Source: Nocardia sp. NBC_01503 | GTDB lineage: Bacteria; Actinomycetota; Actinomycetes; Mycobacteriales; Mycobacteriaceae | NCBI RefSeq assembly: GCF_036327755.1 | Contig: NZ_CP109596.1 | Location: 1,364,001 to 1,428,000, forward strand | Reading direction: 5' to 3' | DNA: 64,000 nucleotides | In this document: positions 1-8,360 of the stretch, piece by piece | Layout of the letters: the number at the start of each line of letters is the position of its first letter | How positions within the stretch are numbered: the first letter of the stretch is position 1 | Translations under genes and position numbers: made by a program | The notes under the pieces: model-generated | Told to the model about the DNA's origin: nothing | Database searches by the model: none | The model's input: only the letters and a program-made list of their open reading frames with translations

Positions 1-504
1 CACCTCGGCTGGAGACTTGCCGTCGATGGTGAGTTCTCTTGCGCCGCCCGGGATTTTCTCGATCAGGGCCAGGGTTTGTTCGGCCTTGGTGACGGCCGCG
101 GCGTGCAGGGGGTCGATCAAGTCGGCGAGTGCGGTGGCGGCGGTGCGGGCCATGTCGAGATCTTCTCTGGCGCGGCGCAATTGGGTGATGAGCAGGGATT
201 GGGCTTCGCCGCCGGTGCCGCCGGTCCAGATGCCGGGGAGGGATTGGGCCGCCGCGTGCAGGGCGGTCCACTGCGACTCGGCTTCGTCGAGGGCTGACGC
301 CAATTCCGTGCGGGCGGTGGCGAGTCCGGCCAGATCGGTACCGCGCTGCTCGTCGTAGGCGGCTTGCAGGGCGGTGAGGTCGATATCGCGGTGCACGCTG
401 AATGCCTTGACGTACAGGGGCAGGAAGTGTTCCCAGTACTCCAGTCCGGCCGCGCCGTAATCCAGGATCTGGTCTATCGATTTGCCCGCGGAGTCGAAGG
501 TCAT
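1..504 (-). CDS. WXG-like type VII secretion candidate substrate, partial
   Basis: The reading frame starts at an ATG at 504 and runs off the left window edge, so only the first 168 residues are visible. It is mostly helical, with a W-T-G turn at residues 93-95 inside a Gly-rich stretch (GIWTGGTGGEA), which resembles the helix-turn-helix of WXG100 and related T7SS substrate domains. Its ATG overlaps the stop of the upstream EspC-like gene (ATGA), implying translational coupling. From memory, M. tuberculosis has an Ala/Pro-rich gene (Rv3439c) at the same place beyond glmM, so this could be its counterpart. The C-terminal part is not visible; it might be a Pro-rich tail or a toxin domain. The T7SS role is inferred from fold-like features and the neighbour. 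Confidence 0.6.
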   Translation of the reverse strand, partial: MTFDSAGKSIDQILDYGAAGLEYWEHFLPLYVKAFSVHRDIDLTALQAAYDEQRGTDLAGLATARTELASALDEAESQWTALHAAAQSLPGIWTGGTGGEAQSLLITQLRRAREDLDMARTAATALADLIDPLHAAAVTKAEQTLALIEKIPGGARELTIDGKSPAEV

Positions 505-815
505 GGGTGCACCGCCGTGAGCCGGTCGGCGTGTTCACGGTCGAGGCGTTCGTATTCGGTTGCGGCGTGGGCGAATACGTCGGCGGTGGCCGCGGTGGCG
601 ATGCTCCAGTTGTGCAGGCAGGAGGCGATGCGCTCCAGGCCCGCCTGGACGGCCGCGCCTTGCGCCGAGTAGTCGCGGCCCGCACTACCGGCTCCGAAGG
701 GGTGCTCGGTAATGCGGTGGGATTGCTGCCGCAGTGCGTCGGCGCAGGTGCGCAGTGTGCCGATGGTGTTGTGCAGGGCGTCGAGGTCTACGCCGAGCAC
801 GTCGAATCCAGGCAT
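501..815 (-). CDS. EspC-like small T7SS secretion target
   Basis: This 104-residue, largely helical protein starts at ATG 815 behind a strong GAGGGGG ribosome-binding site. It has the size and look of the EspC-like family of ESX secretion targets: an N-terminal helix, a Gly-rich central turn near residues 41-46, a second helical segment with W70, and a C-terminal Y88-x-x-x-D92 motif, which is the general T7SS export signal YxxxD/E. Its stop overlaps the start of the next gene by four bases, so the two proteins may form a co-secreted pair, as is common for ESX substrates. It lies about 7 kb from the ESX-4 core. Export has not been shown, and the family call rests on motif and size. Confidence 0.65.
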   Translation of the reverse strand: MPGFDVLGVDLDALHNTIGTLRTCADALRQQSHRITEHPFGAGSAGRDYSAQGAAVQAGLERIASCLHNWSIATAATADVFAHAATEYERLDREHADRLTAVHP

Positions 816-845
816 CGATCCCCCTCGTCGAACCCCCCGGTTCGG

Positions 846-1154
846 CTATTTGCCCAGGCGGCCTTCGTCTGTGCGAATCCACTCGGTGGACCCGTCCGGA
901 TGGTGGTGGAATTCCCAGGCGGAGTAGTCGCCCCCGCTGTCCACGACGGTGACATGGTCGGCGTAACCGTCGTGATCCAGATCCGTCCACACGTGCATGG
1001 TGTTATCGCCGCTGGTGGTCACGGTGTCGAGTAGGCCGTCGCCGTCGATGTCCTGGGTGGGGTGTTGTAGCTCGATGGCCCCGAGCGCACCGAGTTCGGT
1101 GTGCGAGTCGAGATTCGGCAGATCAAGTCCCGGCAGACCACCCGATGTGACCAT
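846..1154 (-). CDS. Small acidic protein with DxDxDG calcium-like loops
   Basis: This 102-residue protein starts at ATG 1154 behind GGAGGAG. It carries two closely spaced acidic loops, DIDGDGLLD (about residues 36-44) and DLDHDGYAD (about 58-66), each followed by a beta-type segment. They resemble calcium-binding DxDxDG loops of thrombospondin type-3 or FG-GAP repeats. No signal peptide or membrane helix is visible. It is encoded just upstream of the two candidate T7SS substrates on the same strand (30 bp gap), so it is probably co-transcribed with them. It may belong to an actinobacterial domain of unknown function, perhaps DUF6802. The role is unknown; calcium binding is inferred from the loop pattern only. 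Confidence 0.65.
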   Translation of the reverse strand: MVTSGGLPGLDLPNLDSHTELGALGAIELQHPTQDIDGDGLLDTVTTSGDNTMHVWTDLDHDGYADHVTVVDSGGDYSAWEFHHHPDGSTEWIRTDEGRLGK

Positions 1155-1275
1155 ATGCGCTCCTCCGCGATGACGTAGCTACCATCCTGTCATCCGCGCA
1201 TCGGCCACGCAGCACGTTCATACCGATTGTGGATAACTCTCAACTGTGGACAACTCGCCGAGAGCGCACCCACCG

Positions 1276-1470
1276 TCAACGCTTCGGAATCACCACCCAC
1301 AGAATCAGGTACAGCACGAACTGCGGCCCCGGCAGCAGGCAGGAGAGTACGAACAGGAACCGGACGAGTCCGGCACTGATACCGAAGTATTCGGCGAGCC
1401 CGCCGCAGACTCCGGCAATCCACTTGTCCTGGCTGGAACGGGTGAGACGCTTGGTGGTCGGTGTAGTCAT
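1276..1470 (-). CDS. PspC domain membrane protein
   Basis: This 64-residue protein has the PspC domain signature: a positively charged start, the motif IAGVCGGLAEYFG (about residues 18-30), an amphipathic stretch, and one hydrophobic helix near the C terminus (FLFVLSCLLPG to LILWVVIPKR). PspC proteins sit in the cytoplasmic membrane and are linked to envelope-stress sensing. I chose the ATG at 1470 because homologues usually begin shortly before the KRLxRS motif. The GGAG before it is only two bases away, so an upstream in-frame start at 1521 cannot be excluded. No partner gene of a psp system is adjacent. Confidence 0.8.
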   Translation of the reverse strand: MTTPTTKRLTRSSQDKWIAGVCGGLAEYFGISAGLVRFLFVLSCLLPGPQFVLYLILWVVIPKR

Positions 1471-1586
1471 AGCTCCAGTTTCCGTACTCGAGCCGCATCG
1501 CACATCGGTCCCCCGACCCATTCCGACCCTGAACTTCGGTAGGGGCGGGGTCAGGGTGTAACCCCGAACAGGGCAGAATCGCGCAG

Positions 1587-3227
1587 GTGAGCACCACTCT
1601 GCATGCGCGCGGACTCGCCGCCGGACACGGCGAACGCACCCTCTTCGAAGACCTCGATCTCGTGCTGGCCCCCGGCGATGTGATCGGCCTGGTCGGGGTG
1701 AACGGCGCAGGAAAGTCCACCCTGCTGCGCATGCTCGCCGACGGGAACGCCCCGGAAGGCGAGATCACGCTCAGCCCGCCCGATGCCACCGTCGGCTATC
1801 TCGCGCAGGAGCCGGAGCGCGTCGAAGGCGAGACGGTGCTGGAGTTCCTGCGCCGCCGCACCGGTGTCGGTGCGGCCCAGCGCGTCATGGACGCGGCCGC
1901 CGAACGCCTCGCCGAGGGTGGCGACGACGAGTTCTCCCCCGCCCTGGAGCGCTGGCTCGCACTCGGCGGCGCGGATCTGGAGCAGCGCGCCGAGGAGGTC
2001 TCGGCCGATCTCGGTCTGACCGAGAGCCTCCCGCACGGTCTGGAGACCCTCATGACCGTGCTCTCCGGCGGTCAGGCGGCCCGTGCCGGTCTGGCCTCGG
2101 TGCTGTTGTCCCGCTTCGACATTCTGCTGCTGGACGAGCCGACCAACGACCTCGATCTGAACGGCCTGGACCGCCTCGAACAGTTCGTCACCGGCGTCCG
2201 CGAACCGCTCATGGTGATCAGCCATGATCGAGAGTTCTTGGCGCGCACCGTGAATCGCATTGTCGAGCTGGATCTGGCGCAGCAGCAGGTGGGCAGTTAC
2301 GACGGCGGTTACGAGTCGTATCTGGAGGAGCGCGAGATCGCCCGCCGGCACGCGCGCGAAGCCTATGACGAGTTCGCCGACACCAAGGCCGGACTCGAGG
2401 CGCGCGCGGGCATGCAACGCAATTGGATGGAGCACGGCGTCCGCAACGCCCGCCGCAAGAGCAAACAGGACTCGGACAAGATGGGCCGCAAAGCCCGTGC
2501 CGAGGCTACCGAGAAGCAGGCGTCGAAGGTCAAGCAGACCGTGCGGCGCATCGAACGCCTCGATGCGGTGGAGGAGCCGCGCAAGGAGTGGGAACTGCGC
2601 ATGGTCATCGCCGCCGCGCCCCGCAGCGGTTCGGTGGTGGCGACCCTCTCGAATGCTGCTGTCACGCGCGGCGAATTCACCCTCGGTCCGATCACCGTGC
2701 AGGTCGACTACGGTGACCGCATAGTCCTGACCGGGGCCAACGGCGCGGGTAAATCCACCCTGCTGTCCCTGCTGCTCGGAAAGGCCCAGCCGGACACCGG
2801 ATCCGCCGCCCTCGGCTCCGGCGTCGCGATCGGCGAGGTCGATCAGGCGCGCGGCCTGTTCCGCGGAACCGGCACCCTCGCCGACACTTTCAGCGCGGAG
2901 ATTCCGGATTGGCCCGAGGCCGAGGTCCGCACCCTGCTCGCCAAATTCGGTCTGCGCGGCCCACATGTGCTGCGCCCCAACGACACTCTCTCACCGGGCG
3001 AGCGCACCCGCGCGGCCCTGGCCCTGCTCCAGGCCCGAGGCGTCAACCTGCTGGTGCTCGACGAGCCCACCAACCATCTCGACCTGGCCGCCATCGAACA
3101 GCTGGAGCAGGCGGTCGAATCCTTCACCGGCACAGTCCTGCTGGTAACCCACGACCGCCGCATGCTCGACAATGTGCGAGCCACCCGCCGCTGGCACCTC
3201 GAGGCGGGCAACCTCACCGAGGAGTAG
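1587..3227 (+). CDS. ABC-F family ATPase (ribosome-associated type)
   Basis: This 546-residue protein has two ABC ATPase domains and no membrane segment, the layout of ABC-F proteins, which act on the ribosome as translation factors or antibiotic-protection factors. Domain 1 has Walker A GVNGAGKST (37-45), signature LSGGQ (about 159) and Walker B LLLDEPTND. A charged, Lys/Arg-rich linker (about residues 245-320) corresponds to the P-site interaction motif region. Domain 2 has Walker A GANGAGKST (about 384), signature LSPGE and Walker B VLDEPTNHLDL. It starts at GTG 1587 with a weak ribosome-binding site, divergent from the PspC gene. It converges on glmM with only 11 bp between stops. The sequence does not show whether it confers drug resistance. 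Confidence 0.92.
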   Translation: MSTTLHARGLAAGHGERTLFEDLDLVLAPGDVIGLVGVNGAGKSTLLRMLADGNAPEGEITLSPPDATVGYLAQEPERVEGETVLEFLRRRTGVGAAQRVMDAAAERLAEGGDDEFSPALERWLALGGADLEQRAEEVSADLGLTESLPHGLETLMTVLSGGQAARAGLASVLLSRFDILLLDEPTNDLDLNGLDRLEQFVTGVREPLMVISHDREFLARTVNRIVELDLAQQQVGSYDGGYESYLEEREIARRHAREAYDEFADTKAGLEARAGMQRNWMEHGVRNARRKSKQDSDKMGRKARAEATEKQASKVKQTVRRIERLDAVEEPRKEWELRMVIAAAPRSGSVVATLSNAAVTRGEFTLGPITVQVDYGDRIVLTGANGAGKSTLLSLLLGKAQPDTGSAALGSGVAIGEVDQARGLFRGTGTLADTFSAEIPDWPEAEVRTLLAKFGLRGPHVLRPNDTLSPGERTRAALALLQARGVNLLVLDEPTNHLDLAAIEQLEQAVESFTGTVLLVTHDRRMLDNVRATRRWHLEAGNLTEE

Positions 3228-3238
3228 CCCGGGAAGGC

Positions 3239-4606
3239 TCAGACCGCGGAGACCAGCTTCGCGAGGTCTTCGGCCAGCCGCTGGGCCTGGCCGGAGTCGG
3301 TGGCCTCCACCATGACGCGCACCAATTGTTCGGTGCCGCTGGGGCGGAGCAGGATTCGGCCGGTATCGCCGAGGAGGCGTTCGCCTTCGGCCACGGCGTC
3401 CAGGACCTCGGGGGCGACTGCCACTGCGGCCTTGTCGGAGACGTGCACGTTGATGAGCACCTGCGGGACGGTCTGCACCACGGCGGCGAGATCGGCCAGG
3501 GTGCGGCCGGTTTCGGCCATGCGGGCCATCAGCTTCAACCCGGTGAGGACGCCGTCACCGGTGGTGCCGAACCGCGGCAGCACGACATGGCCGGATTGTT
3601 CGCCGCCCAGGTTGAGGCCGCTGCGACGCAACTCCTCCAGCACGTAGCGGTCGCCGACGGCGGTGGTGCGCATGGCGATTCCGGCATCGCGCATGGCGAT
3701 GTGCAGGCCGAGATTGCTCATGACGGTCGCGACGAGAGTGTTCTCGGCGAGCTCACCGGAGTCGCGCATGGCGAGCGCGATCACCGCCATGATGGCGTCA
3801 CCGTCGACCACATTGCCCTCGGCATCGACGGCCAGGCAGCGGTCCGCGTCGCCGTCCAGGGCCAGCCCGAGATCGCCGCCGTGTTCGCGAACGGCGCGCT
3901 GAATCTGCTCCAAATGCGTTGAGCCGCAACCGTCATTGATGTTCAAGCCGTCAGGGTCGGCATTGATGGCGATAACGGTCGCACCGGCCTCGCGCAGTGC
4001 GGCGGGTCCGACCTCGGAGGCCGCGCCGTGCGCGCAGTCGACCACCACGGTGAGTCCGCTCAGATCGCGCCCGGTGGCCTCGACCAGGTGCTCCACATAG
4101 CGTTCGTGGGTGCCTTCCAGGCTGTACTGATCGGTCGCGCCGAAGAGCTGGCCGGGCTTGCCGAGCACGCGTCCGATGGCGCCGCCGGTCGGACGGTTGT
4201 ACCCGCCCGCGGCGATGAGGGCTTCGATGCGGTCCTCGATGGCGTCGTCGAGTTTGTGGCCACCGGCCGCGAAGATCTTGATGCCGTTATCGGGCATGGG
4301 GTTGTGCGAGGCGGAGATCATCACGCCCAGGCACGCGTCGTAGACGCCGGTCAGATAGGCGACGGCGGGGGTGGGCAGTACGCCGACCGAGAGCACGTCC
4401 ACGCCCGCGGCGGTCAGCCCGGCGGTGACGGCCGCTTCCAGCATTTCGCCGCTCGCGCGTGGGTCACGTCCGACGACAGCCAAAGCGCGCTTCTTGCCTC
4501 GGCTCAAAACCTGCGCCGCGGCGGCGGAAACGGCAAGCGCCAGTTCCGGACTCAGCGAGTCATTGGCGAGCCCGCGGACTCCGTCGGTGCCGAACAAACG
4601 TCCCAT
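3239..4606 (-). CDS. glmM: Phosphoglucosamine mutase
   Basis: GlmM converts glucosamine-6-phosphate to glucosamine-1-phosphate, the step towards UDP-GlcNAc for peptidoglycan. The 455-residue protein begins [12 protein letters not shown]. It has the phosphoserine loop ISASHNP with the active Ser at about residue 100, the magnesium loop DGDADR, the sugar-binding GGEQSGH motif, and a C-terminal phosphate-binding [11 protein letters not shown] motif. The start at ATG 4606 is preceded by a good GAGG ribosome-binding site; the frame is open further upstream, but that extension has no family similarity. It lies downstream of rplM-rpsI on the same strand, an order also found in mycobacteria, with a strong hairpin in between. 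Confidence 0.96.
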   Translation of the reverse strand: MGRLFGTDGVRGLANDSLSPELALAVSAAAAQVLSRGKKRALAVVGRDPRASGEMLEAAVTAGLTAAGVDVLSVGVLPTPAVAYLTGVYDACLGVMISASHNPMPDNGIKIFAAGGHKLDDAIEDRIEALIAAGGYNRPTGGAIGRVLGKPGQLFGATDQYSLEGTHERYVEHLVEATGRDLSGLTVVVDCAHGAASEVGPAALREAGATVIAINADPDGLNINDGCGSTHLEQIQRAVREHGGDLGLALDGDADRCLAVDAEGNVVDGDAIMAVIALAMRDSGELAENTLVATVMSNLGLHIAMRDAGIAMRTTAVGDRYVLEELRRSGLNLGGEQSGHVVLPRFGTTGDGVLTGLKLMARMAETGRTLADLAAVVQTVPQVLINVHVSDKAAVAVAPEVLDAVAEGERLLGDTGRILLRPSGTEQLVRVMVEATDSGQAQRLAEDLAKLVSAV

Positions 4607-4634
4607 TACCTCACCCCTGGTCGGTAGATACAGC

Positions 4635-4688
4635 ACGAGAGCAGGCACCCCAGCGATCCGAAAACCGTTGCGGGGGGCCTGCTCTCGT
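4635..4688 (-). terminator. Stem-loop between rpsI and glmM
   Basis: A perfect 12-bp inverted repeat (acgagagcaggc at 4635-4646, complement at 4677-4688) encloses a 30-base loop that can pair further (cccc with gggg). It lies about 80 bases past the rpsI stop and 29 bases before glmM. No T-run follows, so it could be a partial terminator, an attenuator or an mRNA-processing element that separates ribosomal protein from GlmM expression. Confidence 0.5.
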
Positions 4689-4764
4689 ACAGGTTGCCGT
4701 GTAAACCGTACCGTGCCCGACCCGGAAAAGGGGCGGGCACGGCGCAAGCTCGACGGCGCAAAAA

Positions 4765-5280
4765 TCAGCGCTTCGAGTACTGAGGCGCCTTACGGGCCTT
4801 CTTGAGGCCGTACTTCTTACGCTCGGTGGCACGCGGGTCACGAGTCAGGAAGCCGGCACGCTTGAGGGCGGGGCGATCCTCCGGGGTGACCTCGATCAGG
4901 GCGCGGGCGATCGCCAGGCGCAGCGCGCCGGCCTGACCGGACGGGCCGCCGCCGACGAGGCGGGCGTAGATGTCGAAGGACTCGACACGCTCGACGGTCA
5001 CCAGCGGCGACTTGACGAGCTGCTGGTGCACCTTGTTCGGGAAGTAGTTCTCGATGGTGCGACCGTTGAGCACGAAGTTGCCGGTACCCGGCACCATGCG
5101 CACGCGGACCACGGCCTCCTTGCGGCGGCCGACGGTCTGGATCGGACGGTCGATCAGCACCGGGGCGAAGGTCTCCTCGGAGGTGTACTCGGCCTCGTAG
5201 CCGTCACCCTCCTCGACAACCTCGACGGTGGTGTCTTCCACGACGAATTCGTCGTCGTTGAATTCCTCAGGAGCGGTCAC
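4765..5280 (-). CDS. rpsI: 30S ribosomal protein S9
   Basis: This 171-residue protein ends with the conserved S9 tail ([12 protein letters not shown]), whose last residues reach the P-site tRNA in the ribosome. The core [17 protein letters not shown] and [19 protein letters not shown] motifs are clear. It has an acidic N-terminal extension of about 45 residues, usual in mycolic-acid actinomycetes. It starts at GTG 5280, which overlaps the rplM stop by four bases (GTGA), so the two are translationally coupled. Confidence 0.97.
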   Translation of the reverse strand: MTAPEEFNDDEFVVEDTTVEVVEEGDGYEAEYTSEETFAPVLIDRPIQTVGRRKEAVVRVRMVPGTGNFVLNGRTIENYFPNKVHQQLVKSPLVTVERVESFDIYARLVGGGPSGQAGALRLAIARALIEVTPEDRPALKRAGFLTRDPRATERKKYGLKKARKAPQYSKR

Positions 5281-5720
5281 TGGGCAACCTGCTTGATCTC
5301 GAAGGGAATGGGCTGCTGAGCGGCGTGCGGGTGGTTCGGGCCTGCGTAGACCTTCAGCTTGCCGCCGATGCTGTTACCCAGCTTGTTCTTCGGGATCATG
5401 CCCTTGACAGCCTTCTCGACCAGACGGTCGGGGCGGGTGTCCATGATCTGGCCGACGGAGCGGGACTTGAGACCGCCCGGGTGCCCGGAGTGGGTGTGGA
5501 TGAACTTGTTCTCACGCTTGTTGCCGGAGATGGCAACCTTGTCAGCGTTGATGATGATGACGAAGTCGCCACCATCGACGTGCGGAGCGTAGGTCGGCTT
5601 GGTCTTACCGCGCAGCAGGTTGGCAGCTGCGACGGAGAGACGGCCGAGCACTACGTCAGTGGCGTCGATGACGTACCACTTACGGGTCACGTCACCCGCC
5701 TTCGGGCTGTACGTAGGCAC
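5277..5720 (-). CDS. rplM: 50S ribosomal protein L13
   Basis: This 147-residue L13 begins [19 protein letters not shown] at GTG 5720 and carries the family motifs [24 protein letters not shown] and the C-terminal [13 protein letters not shown]. The frame is open further upstream, but homologues begin at this point. It is the first gene of the rplM-rpsI pair, with glmM downstream. Its promoter should lie within the 260-bp gap before the T7SS gene; no clear -35/-10 pair was recognised there. Confidence 0.97.
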   Translation of the reverse strand: MPTYSPKAGDVTRKWYVIDATDVVLGRLSVAAANLLRGKTKPTYAPHVDGGDFVIIINADKVAISGNKRENKFIHTHSGHPGGLKSRSVGQIMDTRPDRLVEKAVKGMIPKNKLGNSIGGKLKVYAGPNHPHAAQQPIPFEIKQVAQ

Positions 5721-5882
5721 AGTCGTTCCCTGTCTGTCGTATGTGGTGCCAGCCAGGTGTTCGGTCGAGTGACCCCGGCGGCTGGTGGAGACCCGGGACC
5801 CGTGTGACAGCCAGGACAAACCCGGCTGTACCGAACGCCAACGAGCCACTGTACCTTCTGCCCGCCGCTGCGCGCCGGGCGG

Positions 5883-5951
5883 GGTCGCGGCCCCGGAAGT
5901 CCCGCTTCTGCCCTCCCTCCGCTCAGTCCAGGAGCGGGACGGGCCGCGACC
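5883..5951 (-). terminator. Long interrupted stem-loop after the Rv3446c-family gene
   Basis: The outer arm ggtcgcggccc (5883-5893) pairs perfectly with gggccgcgacc (5941-5951). The inner arm gtcccgcttctg (5899-5910) pairs with caggagcgggac (5929-5940) with one mismatch, leaving a 5-base bulge and an 18-base loop. It starts about 30 bases past the stop of the T7SS-associated gene on the same strand, so it probably ends that transcript before the rplM promoter. No T-run follows. Confidence 0.55.
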
Positions 5952-5981
5952 TTCAGGACCCTTCGGGCGCCTGAATGGATG

Positions 5982-8282
5982 TCAGATCTGCACGGGCGGG
6001 CCGGGGTCTCCGCCGCGGACCGGTCCGGGGACGGTGTAGCGGAGGGTGTCGATGCCCAGGGTCAGGCAATCCAGGTGTTGGGGATCGTCGATGCCGGAGA
6101 CGCCCGGCCGGGGGGTGATGGAGGCCGAGGGGGTGATGGCACACACCTGATCGATCAGATGGGTGTCGAGCACATCGCCGACGGTGAGGTTGGTCGTCAG
6201 CGCGGACAGGTCGATGGGCTCACTGTCGGAGTGCATACCCATCGCGCCGAGCGCGGCCATGCCGATGATGATGGGGGCGCCGAAACGCTTGCCCTTCATC
6301 TTGTTCCACAGCTTGTTCTTGCGCTTGTGCTCACCCTCGCCCGATTCCGAATCAGACTGACCGGCACTATCTTCCGGCATCTGCGGATTCGACTGACGCG
6401 ACCCACTCTGCGGCATCGACCCACCGTACATCGCACCGGCCTGACCAGGAGCGTTTCCGGAAGGACCGGCAAAGTTCGCACCCTGCCCGCCGTATCCGCC
6501 CGGCCCGTATCCGCTGCCCTGCTGGCCGTAATTGCCCTGTCCGGACTGGCCGTAACCCTGCTGCGGCGCACCCTGCTGACCGTAACCGGACTGGCCCTGC
6601 GGACCGTAACCCGGGCCGTACTGCACCACCGGCGGATTCGGCTGAGCCGCACTCGGATTCGCCTGTCCACCGGACTGCTGGCCACCGGTCGCGGGCTGTT
6701 GCCCGCCCGGGTATTGCTGCTGCCCGGTCGAATACTGCTGACCACCAGCTGGATACGGTTGTCCGGCAGCCGGATTCGGCTGATTTCCGGAGCCGGACGG
6801 CCATTGCTGCCCGGGCTGGCCGTGGCCCTCCTGGCCGGGCTGCGGTCCGCGGCCCATGACCGAGGTCATCTGATCATCGGCGGGGGTGCCCGGCGGCCGG
6901 GTGAATCGACCGCCGACACCGGCCAGACCCGGCGGCAGTCCGCCGCGCGAGGCGGTCGGAATCCGCGCCGCGTCCTCGGCCGTGATCCGCCGCGTCTCAC
7001 CGGCATCCGCGCCGGGCTGTGCGCCCTGCGCGGCGGCCGGGACCGGATTGGCCGAGGGCAGGGTGCCCGATGCGGGCAGCGGACTCGTCGGCGGCTTCAC
7101 ACCGGTCTGCGGTAGCGGTCCGGTGGAAGGTCCTGCCGGGCGTGCGGATTCGGTGCGCGCCGGACCGGAGTCACTCGGCTGCACAACCTTTCGCGGACCC
7201 TGATCGACCGGCCGCGCTTCCACACCATCGACGGGTGGTTCGGCCGCGGGGATGCCGGACTTCGCGGGTGTGCCGGGCTGCGGGGGCGTACCGGGCTGCG
7301 CCGGTGCCCCGGCCTGCTGCCCGTGCCTAGGGTGCTCCCCCGTCGAGGGTCCGCCCCGTCCACCGTGTTCGGCATGCCGGGGCATGGCCGAACCCGGTTG
7401 CGGGATTTGGGTTTCCGAGCGCGCGGCCATCGCCTCGGCACTCAGCTCGCTGTCGTTGACCAGCAGGTGCGTTGCCCCGAGCACCAGCGCGTGCATCGGA
7501 TGGTCGGCGACGTGGAAGCGATGTCCGAGATGGTTCTGGAAGGCCAGTCGCAGTGCGTCGTTGAAGCAGACGTTCCCGGCCAGCAGCACGGTGGAGGTGT
7601 CGGCGTTGATGCCGCGGGCGGCGGCCATCACCTCGATCACCACATTGTCGGCGGCGCGCGCGGAGTGCAGCGCCTCGGCGGTGATGGGAACGCTCACCGA
7701 TTCGGTGGGCTCCTCGTCATCCCCGTGTACGGCCACGACCAGGCAGTCGCGTCCGTCGGAGTAGACGCCGGTGGCTCCGACCGCGGGTCCGCGGCCCGGC
7801 GAGCGCACCAGTCCGAGCGCCCGGATGTATCCGGAGAGCGCCACCGATTCCGGCAGCGCCTCGGCGACCACGCCGAGCTGTTCGACCAGCCGGATGAACT
7901 CGTCGACCTTGGGGTCGGGCCATTCGTCCGGGAACGGTACGGCCAGCACATCGGGCGGCCCGCCCAGATGTTCGGTGACCGAGGCCAGCGGATTGTGCAT
8001 ACGCGCCCGGAAGACCAGGTCGGCGGGCCAGGTCGCGCCCGCCACCACGATCTGCGGGTGGCCCAGGATGTCACGCACATCGGAGATGGCGATGCCGACG
8101 TCGGGTCGCCGGTCCACGCCCGCGGTGTGCAACCGACCGGACGCGTCCGCGAGGAGATATGCGGGCGGTGTGTAGGTGCCTTCGACCTGGACGGGACGGA
8201 TCGACGCGCCGCCGCCACCGGCGGCCACGGACACCACGTCCCAGCCGAGATGCACTGCCCCAACTCGAGCTGTCACAGCCAT
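5982..8282 (-). CDS. Type VII secretion-associated protein, Rv3446c family
   Basis: This 766-residue protein has an N-terminal domain of about 290 residues with an actin/Hsp70-like look (a GAVHLGWD start, a central valine-rich nucleotide-binding-type core, LLAGNVCFNDALR), as in the Rv3446c family that accompanies ESX-4. A long Pro/Gly/Gln region follows (about 290-650); its last part is rich in GYGQQG-type repeats. Then come a basic stretch KRKNKLWNKMKGKRFG, one membrane helix (IIIGMAALGAMGM, about residue 670) and an outer tail of about 75 residues with two Cys. The tail could sit outside the cell. It starts at ATG 8282, 78 bp after the ABC exporter gene on the same strand. Its exact role in ESX-4 is unknown. 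Confidence 0.8.
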   Translation of the reverse strand: MAVTARVGAVHLGWDVVSVAAGGGGASIRPVQVEGTYTPPAYLLADASGRLHTAGVDRRPDVGIAISDVRDILGHPQIVVAGATWPADLVFRARMHNPLASVTEHLGGPPDVLAVPFPDEWPDPKVDEFIRLVEQLGVVAEALPESVALSGYIRALGLVRSPGRGPAVGATGVYSDGRDCLVVAVHGDDEEPTESVSVPITAEALHSARAADNVVIEVMAAARGINADTSTVLLAGNVCFNDALRLAFQNHLGHRFHVADHPMHALVLGATHLLVNDSELSAEAMAARSETQIPQPGSAMPRHAEHGGRGGPSTGEHPRHGQQAGAPAQPGTPPQPGTPAKSGIPAAEPPVDGVEARPVDQGPRKVVQPSDSGPARTESARPAGPSTGPLPQTGVKPPTSPLPASGTLPSANPVPAAAQGAQPGADAGETRRITAEDAARIPTASRGGLPPGLAGVGGRFTRPPGTPADDQMTSVMGRGPQPGQEGHGQPGQQWPSGSGNQPNPAAGQPYPAGGQQYSTGQQQYPGGQQPATGGQQSGGQANPSAAQPNPPVVQYGPGYGPQGQSGYGQQGAPQQGYGQSGQGNYGQQGSGYGPGGYGGQGANFAGPSGNAPGQAGAMYGGSMPQSGSRQSNPQMPEDSAGQSDSESGEGEHKRKNKLWNKMKGKRFGAPIIIGMAALGAMGMHSDSEPIDLSALTTNLTVGDVLDTHLIDQVCAITPSASITPRPGVSGIDDPQHLDCLTLGIDTLRYTVPGPVRGGDPGPPVQI

Positions 8283-8360
8283 CAGTGTGCCTGTTCGCCG
8301 GAGGAAGCGCGCGACTCCCCGTTCACTCGGCGCTCTTTCGGCCGGTCATGACGCTTTCGG

